A stretch of 64,000 bases of DNA from Agromyces flavus. Lineage in GTDB: Bacteria > Actinomycetota > Actinomycetes > Actinomycetales > Microbacteriaceae. The stretch covers positions 558,001 through 622,000 of the forward strand of contig NZ_LT629755.1 of assembly GCF_900104685.1 (NCBI RefSeq), in the 5' to 3' direction. Below the pieces are notes generated by a model. That model worked only from the letters and a program-made list of their open reading frames with translations, was not told where the DNA came from and did not search any database. The first letter of the stretch is position 1. Each line of letters starts with the position of its first letter. Positions 50,990 through 62,100 of this stretch are shown here, in pieces. A program made the translations under genes and the position numbers.

Positions 50990-52015
50990 TCAGTCCCGTG
51001 CGAGCGTCGCCACGATCGGGCGATGGTCACTGCCCGCGTCGTCGAGGCCCTCGATCACGCGGAACGCCTGGACGCGCCATCCGGGAGTCGCGAGCACGTG
51101 GTCGATGGGGCTGCCCAGCAGCGCCGGCACGCGGGTCGGCCAGGTGCCGACCGCGGCCGAGCGGGCCTGCGCCGCGGCATCCGAGCACCGCCCCAGGTCG
51201 CCGCCGTCGACGCCCCGTCCGGCGAAGTGGTCGAGCGTGGCATTGAAGTCGCCGGCCATGACGACGTTCTCACCTGCGCACTGCTCGGCGAGCCAGTCGA
51301 GGTCGCTGCGCCAGTTGCGCAGCTCCCAGCGGATCGGCGCGACCGCGTGGACCGCGACGATCCTCGGGCCGTCGCCGTCCACCGGCTCGGCCACGACGCT
51401 CGGCAGCGTGTTGGTGTTCTCGGGCGGGCCCGGCCAGGGCTCGTTCACCACCTGGTAGTCGCCGAGTTCGGGCGAGATCAGGATGGTCGTCGAACGCGCC
51501 TTGGCGACCTGGTCGAAGAACTGCGTGTGCACCCACATGGGGCGGCCGCCGTCGCGCATCGCGATCGCGATCTCCTCGCCGAGCGGCTCGGTCGTCTCGG
51601 GGAGGACGATGACGTCGGCCTCCTCGTCGAGCGCGAGGCCCGCGATGGTCGCGGCGTCGGGGACCTCGCCGAGCGTGTTCCACGAGAGCACCGTGAGCGA
51701 ATCCGCCGTCGCGGCCGCCGCCCCGTCGCCGGAACCCCCGAACCCGCGCACCGCGAGGATGCCGGCGTTGCCGATCGAGAAGGCCAGGAGGACCGCCGTC
51801 ATCGCGAGCGCGAACCGACGTGCGGGTTCGACGAGGGCCAGCAGCGCGAAGACGACGGCCGTGGCGCCCGCCACGACGGCCGCTGCGCCGCGCAGCGCGA
51901 CCACGTGCGCGGCGATCCACTGGTTCTGCAGGCCGAAGCCCTGCGGCCACAGCAGCACGGCCGCGACGACGGCGGTGCCGAGCACGATCGCCCAGCCGAG
52001 GATGCGGGGGAGCAT
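50990..52015 (-). CDS. Membrane-anchored endonuclease/exonuclease/phosphatase-family protein
   Basis: 341 residues: three N-terminal helices (about 5-23, 37-60 and 67-92) and an outside EEP domain with VLSWNTLGE, DVIVLPETTEP (metal Glu), GDFNATLDH and the final SDHRPIVATL (catalytic Asp-His). Such proteins cleave phosphodiesters; the substrate is not known. The start is ATG at 52015, 7 bases after TACGCT on the minus strand. It is divergent from a PHP phosphoesterase gene. Confidence 0.88.
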   Translation of the reverse strand: MLPRILGWAIVLGTAVVAAVLLWPQGFGLQNQWIAAHVVALRGAAAVVAGATAVVFALLALVEPARRFALAMTAVLLAFSIGNAGILAVRGFGGSGDGAAAATADSLTVLSWNTLGEVPDAATIAGLALDEEADVIVLPETTEPLGEEIAIAMRDGGRPMWVHTQFFDQVAKARSTTILISPELGDYQVVNEPWPGPPENTNTLPSVVAEPVDGDGPRIVAVHAVAPIRWELRNWRSDLDWLAEQCAGENVVMAGDFNATLDHFAGRGVDGGDLGRCSDAAAQARSAAVGTWPTRVPALLGSPIDHVLATPGWRVQAFRVIEGLDDAGSDHRPIVATLARD

Positions 52016-52022
52016 TCGTCCC

Positions 52023-52103
52023 AGCGTAGGGGAACCGCGCGTGCGGCCGCCGCGCGTGCGCCGCATGTCCGCTGCGAGTCCGCGACGAGCCCGCGCCTAC
52101 GAT
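52023..52103. promoter_or_regulatory. Divergent leaderless promoters of the EEP and PHP genes
   Basis: Minus strand: TACGCT (AGCGTA at 52023-52028), seven bases, ATG at 52015. Plus strand: TACGAT (52098-52103), six bases (all G), ATG at 52110. Confidence 0.55.
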
Positions 52104-52109
52104 GGGGGG

Positions 52110-52988
52110 ATGGTCGAAGCCCCGGTCCACGTCGCGGCCGACCTGCACGCCCACTCGACCGTGTCCGACGGCACGGACGCTCCGGCCGAGCTGGTCGAGG
52201 CGGCCGTCCGGGCCGGGCTCGAGGGGCTCGCGATCACCGACCACGACTCGACGGCAGGGTGGGCCGAGGCGTCCGCCGCCGCCCATCGCCACGGAGTCGT
52301 CCTGATCCCGGGGATGGAGCTCTCCACTCGCGTGCAGTTCGCGAGCGTGCATGTGCTCGCCTACCTCGTCGACCCCGACGACGAGGGACTCCTCGCCGAG
52401 ACCGAGCGGATCCGCGAGTCGCGCCTGACGCGCGCGGAGAAGATCGTGCGCCGCATCTCGGCCGACTACGACCTCACCTGGGACGACGTCCTCGCGCAGA
52501 CCACCGACGGAGCAACGATCGGCCGCCCGCACATCGCCGACGCCCTCGTCGCGCGCGGCCACGCGGCCACGCGTTCCGAGGCGTTCGCCGGCATCCTGCA
52601 CTGGCGCTCGGGGTACGCGCAGCCGCACTACGCGCCCGACCCGCTCACCGGCATCCGGCTCATCCGCGCCGCGGGCGGGGTGCCCGTGCTGGCGCACCCC
52701 GGCACGCGCGGAGCCGAGGGCGTCCTGACCGACGACCGGCTGCGCCGCTTCGCCGACGCCGGCCTCTTCGGCCTCGAGGTCGACCACCCCGAGAACACCG
52801 AGGCGTCGAAGCCCCGCCTGCGCGCGCTCGCGGCGAGGTACGGGCTCGCGGTCACGGGCTCGAGCGACTACCACGGGCTCGGCAAGGCGAACCGCATCGG
52901 CGAGCACACCACGCCCGCCGACGTCGTGGCGCGCATCGTCGCCGAGGCGACCGGCGCGCGACCGATCGTGCCCGCGCCGGCGGCCTGA
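52110..52988 (+). CDS. PHP-domain phosphoesterase
   Basis: 292 residues of the PHP family (PolIII/histidinol-phosphatase fold). Metal ligands are in DLHAHSTVSDGT (HxH), ITDHDSTAGW (DHD), PGMELST (Glu), PVLAHPGTR and GSSDYHG. It may be a nucleoside-3',5'-bisphosphate or RNA 5'-phosphatase, as described for similar actinobacterial proteins; not certain. Start is 6 bases after TACGAT, no ribosome site beyond a G-run. Convergent with the helicase gene. Confidence 0.9.
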   Translation: MVEAPVHVAADLHAHSTVSDGTDAPAELVEAAVRAGLEGLAITDHDSTAGWAEASAAAHRHGVVLIPGMELSTRVQFASVHVLAYLVDPDDEGLLAETERIRESRLTRAEKIVRRISADYDLTWDDVLAQTTDGATIGRPHIADALVARGHAATRSEAFAGILHWRSGYAQPHYAPDPLTGIRLIRAAGGVPVLAHPGTRGAEGVLTDDRLRRFADAGLFGLEVDHPENTEASKPRLRALAARYGLAVTGSSDYHGLGKANRIGEHTTPADVVARIVAEATGARPIVPAPAA

Positions 52989-53004
52989 CCGCGGTTCGGG
53001 TCGG

Positions 53005-54513
53005 CTAGGCCTGCGCGGTCGGCGCGGCGTTGCCGGCACCGCCCGAGCGGCCCCCGCGGCGACGCCGACGGCGGCGCGGTGCGGCGTTGCCGTCGTGGTG
53101 CTCGCGGCCCTTGCCGTCGTGCGTGCCGGCGCCCGGCTCCTTCGCCTCGGCCGGCGCGGCCGACCCCTCGGTCGCGCCCGACGCCTCGACCGCGGCCTCG
53201 CCCTCGGAACGGCCGCCGCGCGTGCGACGACGCGAACGCGACCGTGCCGGGCGCGACGCGTCATCGGCCGCTGCTTCGCCCTCGCGACGACCCGCCGTCG
53301 CCGACCGCGTCGGCGGAGCGCTCGCCGCGGGCTTCAGGCGGCCCTTGGTGCCCTCGGGGATGTCGAGATCGCTGTAGAGGTGCGGGCTCGACGAGTAGGT
53401 CTCGGTCGGCTCGGGCTGGCCGAACTCGAGGGCGCGGTTGATGAGCGCCCACTTGTGCAGGTCGTCCCAGTCGACGAACGTCACGGCGATGCCGGTCTTG
53501 CCCGCACGGCCCGTGCGGCCGGCGCGGTGCAGGTAGGCCTTGTCGTCGTCGGGGATCGTGTGGTTGATCACGTGCGTGACGTCGTCGACGTCGATGCCGC
53601 GTGCTGCGACATCCGTCGCGATGAGGATGTCCTTCTTGCCGGCCTTGAAGGCGGCCATGGCGCGCTCGCGCTGGTCCTGGTTGAGGTCGCCGTGCACGGC
53701 GGCGGCGTTGAACCCGCGATCGTTGAGCTCCTCGACGAGCTTCGCGGCCGCGCGCTTGGTGCGCGTGAAGATGACGGTCTTGCCGCGGCCCTCGGCCTGG
53801 AGGATGCGCGAGATCACCTCGTCCTTGTCGAGCGAGTGGGCGCGGTAGACGAGGTGCTTGATGTTCGCCTGCGTGAGGCCCTCGTCTGGGTCGGTCGCGC
53901 GGATGTGGATGGGCTTCGACATGAAGCGTCGAGCCAGCGCCACGATCGGGCCGGGCATGGTCGCCGAGAACAGCATGGTGTGCCGGACCGCGGGGATCTT
54001 CGAGAAGATCTTCTCGATGTCGGGCAGGAAGCCGAGGTCGAGCATCTTGTCGGCCTCGTCGAGCACGACCTCGCGCACGCCCGCGAGCGACAGCACGCGC
54101 TGGTTCGCCAGGTCGATGAGGCGGCCGGGCGTGCCGACCACGATCTGCGCGCCGGCCTTCAGCTGCTCGATCTGGCCCTCGTAGGCCTTGCCGCCGTAGA
54201 TCGACACGATCTTGGCGGGGCGGTTGGATGTCGCGAGCTCCAGGTCTTCGGTGACCTGCACGCACAGCTCGCGCGTGGGCACCACGACGAGCGCCTGTAC
54301 GCCGGGCTCGGGGTCGTCGCCCAGGCGCTGGATGAGCGGCAGGCCGAACCCGAAGGTCTTGCCCGTGCCGGTCTTGGCCTGGCCGATGATGTCCTGGCCC
54401 GTGAGGGCCAGCGGGATGGTCTGCTCCTGGATGGGGAAGGCATCGACGATGCCCTTGCCGGCGAGGGCCTCGACGATGTCGGGCGCGATGCCGAGTTCGG
54501 TGAACGTGGTCAC
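53005..54513 (-). CDS. DEAD-box RNA helicase
   Basis: 502 residues. Starts with TTFTELGIAPDIVEALAGKG (Q motif), motif I AKTGTGKTFGFGLPL, motif II VLDEADKML (DEAD), SAT in LFSATMPG, and HRAGRTGRAGKTG (motif VI). The C-terminal 110 residues are basic, with several Arg/Gly/Ala stretches, typical for RhlE-like helicases. The start is GTG at 54513; a longer frame to 54651 lacks support. Close to the ferritin-like gene, which is divergent; in mycobacteria the order is alike (from memory). Confidence 0.94.
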   Translation of the reverse strand: MTTFTELGIAPDIVEALAGKGIVDAFPIQEQTIPLALTGQDIIGQAKTGTGKTFGFGLPLIQRLGDDPEPGVQALVVVPTRELCVQVTEDLELATSNRPAKIVSIYGGKAYEGQIEQLKAGAQIVVGTPGRLIDLANQRVLSLAGVREVVLDEADKMLDLGFLPDIEKIFSKIPAVRHTMLFSATMPGPIVALARRFMSKPIHIRATDPDEGLTQANIKHLVYRAHSLDKDEVISRILQAEGRGKTVIFTRTKRAAAKLVEELNDRGFNAAAVHGDLNQDQRERAMAAFKAGKKDILIATDVAARGIDVDDVTHVINHTIPDDDKAYLHRAGRTGRAGKTGIAVTFVDWDDLHKWALINRALEFGQPEPTETYSSSPHLYSDLDIPEGTKGRLKPAASAPPTRSATAGRREGEAAADDASRPARSRSRRRTRGGRSEGEAAVEASGATEGSAAPAEAKEPGAGTHDGKGREHHDGNAAPRRRRRRRGGRSGGAGNAAPTAQA

Positions 54514-54667
54514 GTGATCTGCCTGTCGGTGATGCGGAATGAGAGGTGCGCCCTGTTCCGATCCCAGGCGCACGGCCGCGGTTCCATCGCCCGCGTGCCC
54601 CACCAGCCTATCCGAGCGGGCTGGGAGGCCCCGGAAGGGGGATCGCGCCATGTCTCGGCGGGGCCTC

Positions 54668-54673
54668 TATGCT
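54668..54673 (+). promoter_or_regulatory. -10 element for the ferritin-like gene
   Basis: TATGCT, seven bases, GTG at 54681. A GTG at 54684 is also possible. Confidence 0.45.
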
Positions 54674-54680
54674 GTGGTCC

Positions 54681-55397
54681 GTGGTGAACTGGTCGAAGCC
54701 GCGCCTGCCGCGGCCCGAGGCGCCGCGGCTGCGCCCCCGCATCGCGCCGACCGAGCTCACCCGCATCGACTTCACCGAGGTCGTGCCCGACCCCGTCGCG
54801 TTCCTCGGCCAGGCGGCCTACATCCAGCTCGAGTTCTTCGAGAGCCTCGCCAAGGCCGTCGCGACCGCGCCCGACCTCGCGTCCAAGGAGGGACTGAGCG
54901 CCGCAGCCGGCGTCGCGCTGCGCCAGCACCACGACCTCATCGCCGAGCTGCGGCGACTCGAGGCCGAGCCGGCCGAGGTCATGGCGCCGTTCGCGCCCGC
55001 GACCGACCGCTTCCGGCACGCGACGTCGGGTGCCGACTGGACCGAGCTGCTGCTCGGCATCCACATCACCTCGGGCATGCTCGACGACTACTTCGCGCGG
55101 CTCTCCGAGGGCCTGCCGCCCGACCTCGGAACGCGGGTGCGCGGCATCCTCGCGCCGCAGGCGGCCGCCGAGGTGGTCGTGCAGGAGCTGCAGCGCGCGA
55201 TCGCCGCCGACCCGACGCTCGCGGACCGGCTCGCGCTGTGGGGCCGGAGCCTCGTGGGCGACACGCTGCTCATCGCGCACTCCGCGCTCCGCGCCTCGGA
55301 GTCGAGCGGAGCGCTCGGCGCCGACGTCGAGCCCGTGTTCACCGAGTTGATCGCCGCGCACACGCGACGCATGGACGCGCTCGGGCTCACCGCCTAG
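54681..55397 (+). CDS. Ferritin-like-fold protein (MiaE-like)
   Basis: 238 residues, all helical. A ferritin-like four-helix core is suggested by LGQAAYIQLEFFESLAKAVATA, GVALRQHHDLIAELRRLEAE and LGIHITSGMLDDYFARL, which could carry metal ligands (Glu, His). Homologous actinobacterial proteins are called ferritin-like or tRNA-hydroxylase-like; di-iron activity is not shown. The start is GTG at 54681 or 54684; I chose the first, 7 bases after TATGCT. It is between the helicase and the DUF3107 pair. Confidence 0.8.
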   Translation: MVNWSKPRLPRPEAPRLRPRIAPTELTRIDFTEVVPDPVAFLGQAAYIQLEFFESLAKAVATAPDLASKEGLSAAAGVALRQHHDLIAELRRLEAEPAEVMAPFAPATDRFRHATSGADWTELLLGIHITSGMLDDYFARLSEGLPPDLGTRVRGILAPQAAAEVVVQELQRAIAADPTLADRLALWGRSLVGDTLLIAHSALRASESSGALGADVEPVFTELIAAHTRRMDALGLTA

Positions 55398-55424
55398 CGG
55401 CGCCGGCCGTGGCGCCGCGCCGGG

Positions 55425-55730
55425 TCAGCGGTGCGCCAAGCCGAACTTCGAGAGCCGGGCGAACGTCTCGGCGTCCTGCCGCTCGCGGCGCGGGCCGACG
55501 AACAGCGCGGTCCCGGCCGATGCGGCGGCGGCGGCCGCGAGGGAGATCACCCAGATCCATCCGCCGTCCCACGCGAATCCGAGCCAGGTCAGGGCGACCC
55601 ACACGACCGCGGCCGCAGCCGCGCCGACGGCGGGCACGAGCACGACGCCGTGCGTGCGGCGACGGGGGAGCGCGTAGCGGGCGGCCAGCCCGAGGATGGC
55701 GCCGCCGAGCGTGACGAAGAGGAGCTCCAT
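55425..55730 (-). CDS. Small integral membrane protein
   Basis: 101 residues with three predicted helices (about 3-20, 30-50 and 57-78) and a basic tail. It is coupled to DUF3107 by ATGA overlap. No family recognised. It converges on the ferritin-like gene. Confidence 0.72.
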   Translation of the reverse strand: MELLFVTLGGAILGLAARYALPRRRTHGVVLVPAVGAAAAAVVWVALTWLGFAWDGGWIWVISLAAAAAASAGTALFVGPRRERQDAETFARLSKFGLAHR

Positions 55731-55954
55731 CAGCCGACGAACCCGATCCGACGGGCCTCCTCGGTGCCGATCTCGACGTACGCGAGCGCTGCGGCGGGGA
55801 CCACGTAGACCGTGCCCTTGCTGTCGGACAGTCGCAGCACCGGGCTCTGGCCCGAAAGTGCCGCGGCGACGGCCTGCTCGACCTCCGCCGCCGTCTGCGA
55901 GGTCTCGAACGAGAGCTCGCGGGGGGAGTTCTGGATGCCGATGCGAAGGTCCAC
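55730..55954 (-). CDS. DUF3107 protein
   Basis: 74 residues; begins VDLRIGIQNSPRELSFETSQ and ends with an EIGTEEARRIGFVG motif, both typical of the actinobacterial DUF3107 family (unknown function). The start is GTG at 55954 with AAAGG before it; a longer frame adds a nine-residue stretch without support. It is between the DEAD-box gene and adnA in mycobacteria too (from memory). Confidence 0.9.
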   Translation of the reverse strand: MDLRIGIQNSPRELSFETSQTAAEVEQAVAAALSGQSPVLRLSDSKGTVYVVPAAALAYVEIGTEEARRIGFVG

Positions 55955-56034
55955 TGTGCGCCTTTCTGTCGTTGACAGCACCCTACGACACGCGCGGGTC
56001 GGGCCCTGTCGCGTTCACTGTCGGCGGACACGGA

Positions 56035-56040
56035 TACCGT
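56035..56040 (+). promoter_or_regulatory. -10 element for leaderless adnA
   Basis: TACCGT, seven bases before ATG at 56048. Confidence 0.4.
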
Positions 56041-56047
56041 GGGCGGC

Positions 56048-59000
56048 ATGCAGCTCGAGGCATCCCCCCTCCCGCCCGTCCTCGACCTCGTGGGCGCCGG
56101 GCACGCGGCGGTGTTCGGGGCACCCGGCTCGGGCAAGACTCGGCTCGCGATCGAGCTCGTGGCCGCGCGCGTCGCCGGCGGTCTCGACCCGTCCGAGGTC
56201 CTCGTGCTCGCGGCCACGCGGCGCACGGCCGCGAGCCTTCGCGATGCGCTGGCCGTCCGGCTCGGCATCACGACCCGCGGCGCACTCGCGCGCACCGCGA
56301 GCGCGGTCGCCTACGACCTCGTTCGCGCGCGCACGGGCCGCGCGGTCACGCTGCTCACCGGCGCCGAGCACGACCAGGTCATCGGCGAACTGCTCGATGC
56401 GCAGGCGCTCGACGGCGACGGTCCCGACTGGCCCGACGGGCTCTCGGCCGAGGTGCGAGCCCTGCGCGGGTTCCGCGCCGAGCTGCGCGAGCTGATGATG
56501 CGCGCGGTCGAACTGGGCGTCGGTCCCGACGAGCTCGCGGCGACCGGTCGCCGCGCCGACCGGCCCGAGTGGATCGCCGCCGCGCGGTTCCTCGCCGAGT
56601 ACGCCGAGGTCAAGGAGCAGCTGCGACCGACCCAGTTCGACTCCGCCGAGCTCGGCGCATACGCGGCGGCCGTGGTGCGGGGCAGCCTCGACGATCCGGC
56701 CGACGAGTCGGCGCTGGGCTCCCTCTCCGGGTTGCGCCTCATCGTCGTCGACGACGCCCAGGAGGCGACCGAGGCGAGCGCGTCGCTGCTCGCCGCCTTC
56801 GCGGCGCGCGGCGTCGAGGTGGTCGCGTTCGGCGACCCCGATGTCGCGAGCAACGGCTTCCGCGGTGGGCGCGCCGACCTGCTCGGCTCGCTCGAGTCGG
56901 TGCTCGGCGGCCCGGTGCGACGTGTCGAGCTTCCCGTGGTCCACCGTGGCCGCGCTGCGCACCGACGTCTCGTCTCGCAGGTCGTCGCCCACGTGGGCAC
57001 GGCGCTCGGCGGTGCTCACCGCGCCGCCACCGTCGCGGTCGAGGCGCACGACGACGAGCTCGAGCCCGTGATCGGCATCGACGCCACGTCAGCGGCCGCC
57101 GAGGGCGCCCAGGTCGCCGCCGTCCTGCGCGAGCGGCACCTCCTCGACGGCGTCCCGTGGTCCGCGATGGCGGTGGTGCTGCGGTCCGGCGCCGAGATCC
57201 CGGCGTTCGCACGAGCGCTCGCCGCGGCTGATGTGCCCGTCACGGGCGGCGCCTCGCGCACGGCGCTGCGTGACGCGCCGGGTTCGGCGGCCCTGCTCGA
57301 GGCTGCCGCGCACGTCGTGGGGATCGAGTCGCTCTCCGCCGAATCGGCGACCGGCCTGCTCACGGGCCCTCTCGGCCATCTCGACCGCGTGGGCCTGCGT
57401 CGACTCCGTCTCGGGCTGCGCCACGAGGAGCTCGCCGCGGGCGGCACACGCACCGCCGACGAACTGCTCGTCGACGCGCTCGGCGCCCCCGGCGGGTTCG
57501 CCACGCTCGACTCGTCGTCCGGTCGTCGTGCGGGCCGTCTCGCCGCTCTGCTCGACGCGGCTCGACGGGCGGCCTCGCGCGGCGCGACCGTCGAGGAGCT
57601 GCTGTGGCTGCTCTGGCACGACAGCGGGCTCGAGGCCGAGTGGGCGGCGCAGGCCGGCGGCAGCGGCGTCCTCGCCGATGAGGCCAACCGCTCGCTCGAC
57701 GAGGTGGTGGCCCTGTTCGCCGCCGCGCGTCGCTTCGTCGAACGCGAACCGGATGCGCCGGCGCGCCGCTTCGTCGACGAGATGCGGCAGAACGCCCTGC
57801 CCGAGGATTCCCTCGCCCCGAGCGCGGGGCCGACGTGGTCGTGCTCGCCACGCCGCCGGCGCTGATCGGCCGCGAGTTCGACGTCGTGGTCGTCGCCGGC
57901 CTCCAAGACGGGGTGTGGCCCAACCTCCGCCCGCGCGGCACGCTCCTGCACGCGGGCGCCCTCGGTCGCGCGGTCGCGGCGATCCGCACCGGCGCACCGC
58001 TGCCCGAGCCCGAGAGCGCGTCGTCGATTCGGGCGTCGACACGGGCCGACGAGCTGCGCCTCTTCGCGCTCGCGGTCTCGCGCGCCCGTCGGCAGGTCGT
58101 GCTCGCCTGCACCTCCACCGACGACGAGCAGCCGTCGGTCCTGATGGGCTTCGCGCCCGCGCGGCCCGTGCCGCGGCGGCGCCGACCGCTCCACCTGCGC
58201 GGCATGGTCGGCGCCCTCCGCCGCGACGCCGCGATCGGCGACCGCGAAGCCGCGGCCGCCCTCGCCCTGCTCGCCGAGCACGGCGTGGCCGGCGCCCATC
58301 CCGACGAGTGGTACGGGCTCGCCGCGTCGACGACGACGGCACCACTCGTCGACCTCGAGGGCGATCCCGAGGCGCTCGTCGCCGTCTCGCCGTCGCAGAT
58401 CGACCGGGTCGAGGAATCGCCGCTCGGATGGTTCGTCGATCACGTCGCGCAGCCGCCGTCGGGTCTTGCGGCGTCGATCGGCACCATCGTGCACGCCGTC
58501 GTCGAGGAGGCGGCTGCGAGCGACGGCGAGTTCGACGTCGAGACGCTCTGGGCCTCGGTCGAGCGTCGCTGGCGCGACCTGCGTTTCGAGGCCGGATGGG
58601 TCGCCGAGCGCGAGCGACGCGGGGCGCGCCGGATGACCGAGGGGGCGGCCGACTACCTGCGCAACGCCGCCGACGACCGCGTGGTCGTGCTCGGCGCCGA
58701 GGGCCGGTTCACGCTCGTGAGCGGCCGCACGCGGATCACGGGGACCATCGACCGCGTCGAGGCGTCGCCCGACGGCACGACCGTCATCGTCGACCTCAAG
58801 ACCGGCCGCACGCCGCCGACCGCGGCGCAGACCGCCTCGCACCCCCAGCTCGCGGCCTATCAACTCGCGGCGCGGGCCGGCGAACTCCCCAACGCGGGCC
58901 GGCTCGGTGGCGCGAAGCTCGTCTACGTCGCCCGGCCCGTCGGCGGTCGCCTCTACACCGAGCGCGCCCAGCAGCCGTTCGACGACGAGGCCGATGAGCT

Positions 59001-59136
59001 CTTCCGCGAGCGCCTCGAGCGGGTCGGCCGCACCATGGCGGCGGCGACGTTCGATGCTCCGGTCGAGCTGCCTCACGGCTCGCGATTCGGGGACTGGGCC
59101 TACCGCGTGCATCTCGTGCCGGCGGTGTCGGCATGA
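56048..59136 (+). pseudogene. adnA: AdnA helicase-nuclease subunit, frameshifted
   Basis: The coding sequence for a protein of about 1,030 residues is split by a one-base loss. The first part (56048-57865) has a UvrD-type Walker A, GAPGSGKT (Lys30), and runs through the helicase core. The second part continues in the next frame (ADVVVLATPPALIGREFD onward, about 57829-59136) with QDGVWPN, helicase motif VI (RADELRLFALAVSRARRQV) and a RecB-type nuclease (GTIDRVEA, VIVDLKTG, QLAAYQLA). The shift lies within 57812-57829, either in CCCC (57816-57819) or GGGG (57826-57829). AdnA with AdnB resects DNA ends. The nuclease half lacks its own ribosome site. Could be a sequencing error; if real, the gene is broken. 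It is coupled to adnB by ATGA. Confidence 0.85.
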
Positions 59137-62100
59137 CCGTGAGCACTCGCGCGCTCGCCGCCGTCCGCATCGGCGCCGACGAGATCGCGCACCGGCTCGG
59201 GCTGCACGCGCCCACGCCCGAGCAGCGCGCGGTCATCGAGGCCGACCCGGGCGGGCAGAGCCTGGTCGTCGCGGGTGCCGGCAGCGGCAAGACCGAGACG
59301 ATGGCCAACCGCGTGGTGTGGCTGCTCGCCAACGGGTACGTCGACGTTCCCGAGGTGCTCGGCCTCACGTTCACCCGCAAGGCGGCCGGCGAGCTCGCCG
59401 AGCGCGTCCGCGAGCGCGTCGGGCAGCTGGTCGCCGAAGGCGTCGCCGAAGTGGTGCTCGATCCGCTGGAGTCGGCGACCGTCTCGACGTACAACGCCTT
59501 CGCCGGCGCGATCTATCGCGAGCACGCGCTCCGGATCGGACGCGAGCCCGACGCCGCGATCCTCGGCGAGGCGGCAGCCTGGCAGCTCGCGCGCAGCATC
59601 GTCGCGGCCTCCGCCGACGAGCGGCTCGTCGAACTCGACGCCTCGCTCGATCGGGTCACCGGCGCGGTGCTCGGCCTCAGTCGCGCGCTGGCCGAGAACG
59701 TGACCGACAGCCGCGACGTGCGCGCGTTCGCCCGGCAGTTCCTCGCGATGGCCGACCTGCCGATCGAGGCGCCCCGCAAGCGCACGCCGTTCGACAGCTT
59801 CGTGTCGGCGCTCGGCATCGTCGACGCCCTTCCGCCGCTGCTCGACCTCGCGGATGCGTACGCCGCCGCGAAGCAGCAGCGCGGGCTCGTCGAGTTCTCC
59901 GACCAGGTCGCGCTCGCGCTGCAGATCTGCACGGCGCATCCCGAGGTCCTCGACGAGCACCGCGAGCGGTTCGCGACGGTGCTGCTCGACGAGTACCAGG
60001 ACACGAGCGTCGTGCAGACCCGGCTGCTGGCTGCCCTCTTCGCCGGGCATCCCGTCATGGCCGTCGGTGATCCCGATCAGTCCATCTACGGGTGGCGCGG
60101 CGCGAGCGCCGCGAACCTGGCACGATTCTCGGCCGACTTCGCACCCGGCTCGTCCGCGGTGGCGTACGACCTGTCGACGAGCTGGCGCAATCCCGTCGTG
60201 GTGCTCGACGCCGCCAACACCCTGATCGCCCCACTCGACGCCGGGATCCCGAAGGCCCCGCTGCGTCCGTCGCCCTTCGCGGGGCCGGGTCGACTCGACG
60301 TGCACTGGCACGAGACGATCGACGACGAGGCGACCGCGGTGGCGGGGTGGTTCGCCGACAGGATGCGGCCCGGCGGGCCGACCGGCGCACTGCTGTGCCG
60401 CACGTTCGCCCACGTCGACCTGTTCGCAGCCGCACTGCGCGAACGCGGCATCCCGGTGCACGTGCTCGGCGTGGCCGGGCTGCTCGACCAGCCGGTCATC
60501 GCCGATCTCGTCTGCGCCCTCCGCGTGGTGCACGACCCGACCGCGGGCTCCGAACTGCTCCGGCTCCTCGGCGGCGCCCGATGGAGCATCGGTCCCGCCG
60601 ATCTCGCGGCGCTGGGCGGGCTCGCTCGCTGGCTCGCCGAGCGCGACCTCGCGACCCGCCGGCTCGCCGACGAGGTCAGGCAGGGCATCCGCGGCTCGAT
60701 CGCTCCCGATGAATCGCCGTCGATCGTCGACGCGCTCGACTTCGTGCTCACCGCTCCCGACGAGCACCGCGCACTGGCGCGATTCACGACCGAGGGCCTC
60801 GCGCGGTTGCGCCGAGCGGGCGCGCAGTTGCAGTCGCTGCGGCGACGCGCAGGCCTGGGCCTGGTCGACTTCGTGACGCTCGTGCAGCAGGAGCTCCTGC
60901 TCGACATCGAGGTCGCCGCCAACCCGGCGCAACCACTGGGCCCGGCGAGCCTCGAGACGTTCGGCGATCTCGTCGCCGGATTCGCCGACACGGCCGAGCA
61001 CGCCACGCTCGGCGCGTTCCTCGGGTGGCTCACCGAGGCCGAGCAGCGCGATCGCCTGAGCCCCCGACAGGACGACCCCGAACCGGGTGCCGTGCAGGTC
61101 CTCTCGATCCACGGGGCCAAGGGCCTGGAGTGGGACGCCGTCGCGATCCCGCGGATGGTCGAGGGCGAGCTGCCCGCGACGCCGCGCAGCGCCAAGGGCT
61201 GGCTCGCCTTCGGCATGCTCCCCGACGAATTCCGGGGCGACCGCGACGAGATCCCCGAGCTCGCATGGCGCGGAGCGCAGAGCCAGGCCGAGTTCGATGA
61301 GGCCGTGCGCGCCTATGCCGCCGAGAATCGCGAACGGCACGCCGACGAGGAACGGCGGCTCGCCTACGTCGGCGTCACGCGTGCGCGGTCCGAACTCCTG
61401 CTGACCGGATCGTGGTGGGCGACGCAGAAGGCGCCCCGAGGGCCGAGCACCTTCCTCCGCGAGCTCGTGCCGATCGGCCTCATCGATCCCGCCGTGCTGC
61501 CGGCCCTCCCCGAGCACGACGAGAACCCTCGCGCGGCGGAGGCATCCCGCGTGACCTGGCCGCTCGACCCCCTCGGGGCACGCCGGCCGGCTGTGGTGCG
61601 CGCGGCCGACGCCGTCCGACAGGCGGCATCGGGCCCGAGCGGCGCCGACATCGGACCGGCGCTGGCGGACGATCTCCGGATGCTGCTCGAGGAGCGCCGC
61701 CGCCGCGCCGAAGGCGGTGTCGCCCCCGGAGTGCCGACCCGCGTGCCCGCGTCGCGCTTCAAGGACTACGTCGACGATCCCGGGGCGGTCGCCGCCGAGA
61801 TCGCCCGGCCCATGCCGCAGCGTCCGTACCGGGCGACCCGCATCGGCACCCTGTTCCACGCGTGGGTCGAGCAGCGCTCGACCGGCGGCGCCGGCGCGGG
61901 TGGAGCGGTGCCGGTCGACGGCACCTCGCCCGACCTCGACGAGCTCGACCTCGCGTTCGACCTGCCGGCCGACGAACTCGTCGACGACCCCGTGGAATCG
62001 CGGCTGGAACGACTGCGCGCCACGTTCGCCGCATCCGAGTGGGCCGACCGCCGGCCCATCGCAGTCGAGCTCGAGCTGCACCTGCCCCTCGACGAGCACG

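Noticed and set aside
54514..54651. Longer start for the DEAD-box gene
   Set aside because: The added 46 residues have no family similarity; the Q motif begins right after GTG 54513.
56048..57865. Reading the two adnA parts as two natural genes
   Set aside because: The second part has no start signal or ribosome site and directly continues the protein; a frameshift in a homopolymer is simpler.
59100..62099. A 999-codon open frame on the minus strand opposite adnB
   Set aside because: High GC makes long antisense frames. The composition is Arg/Glu/Val-rich without any family motif, while the plus strand has all AdnB motifs.
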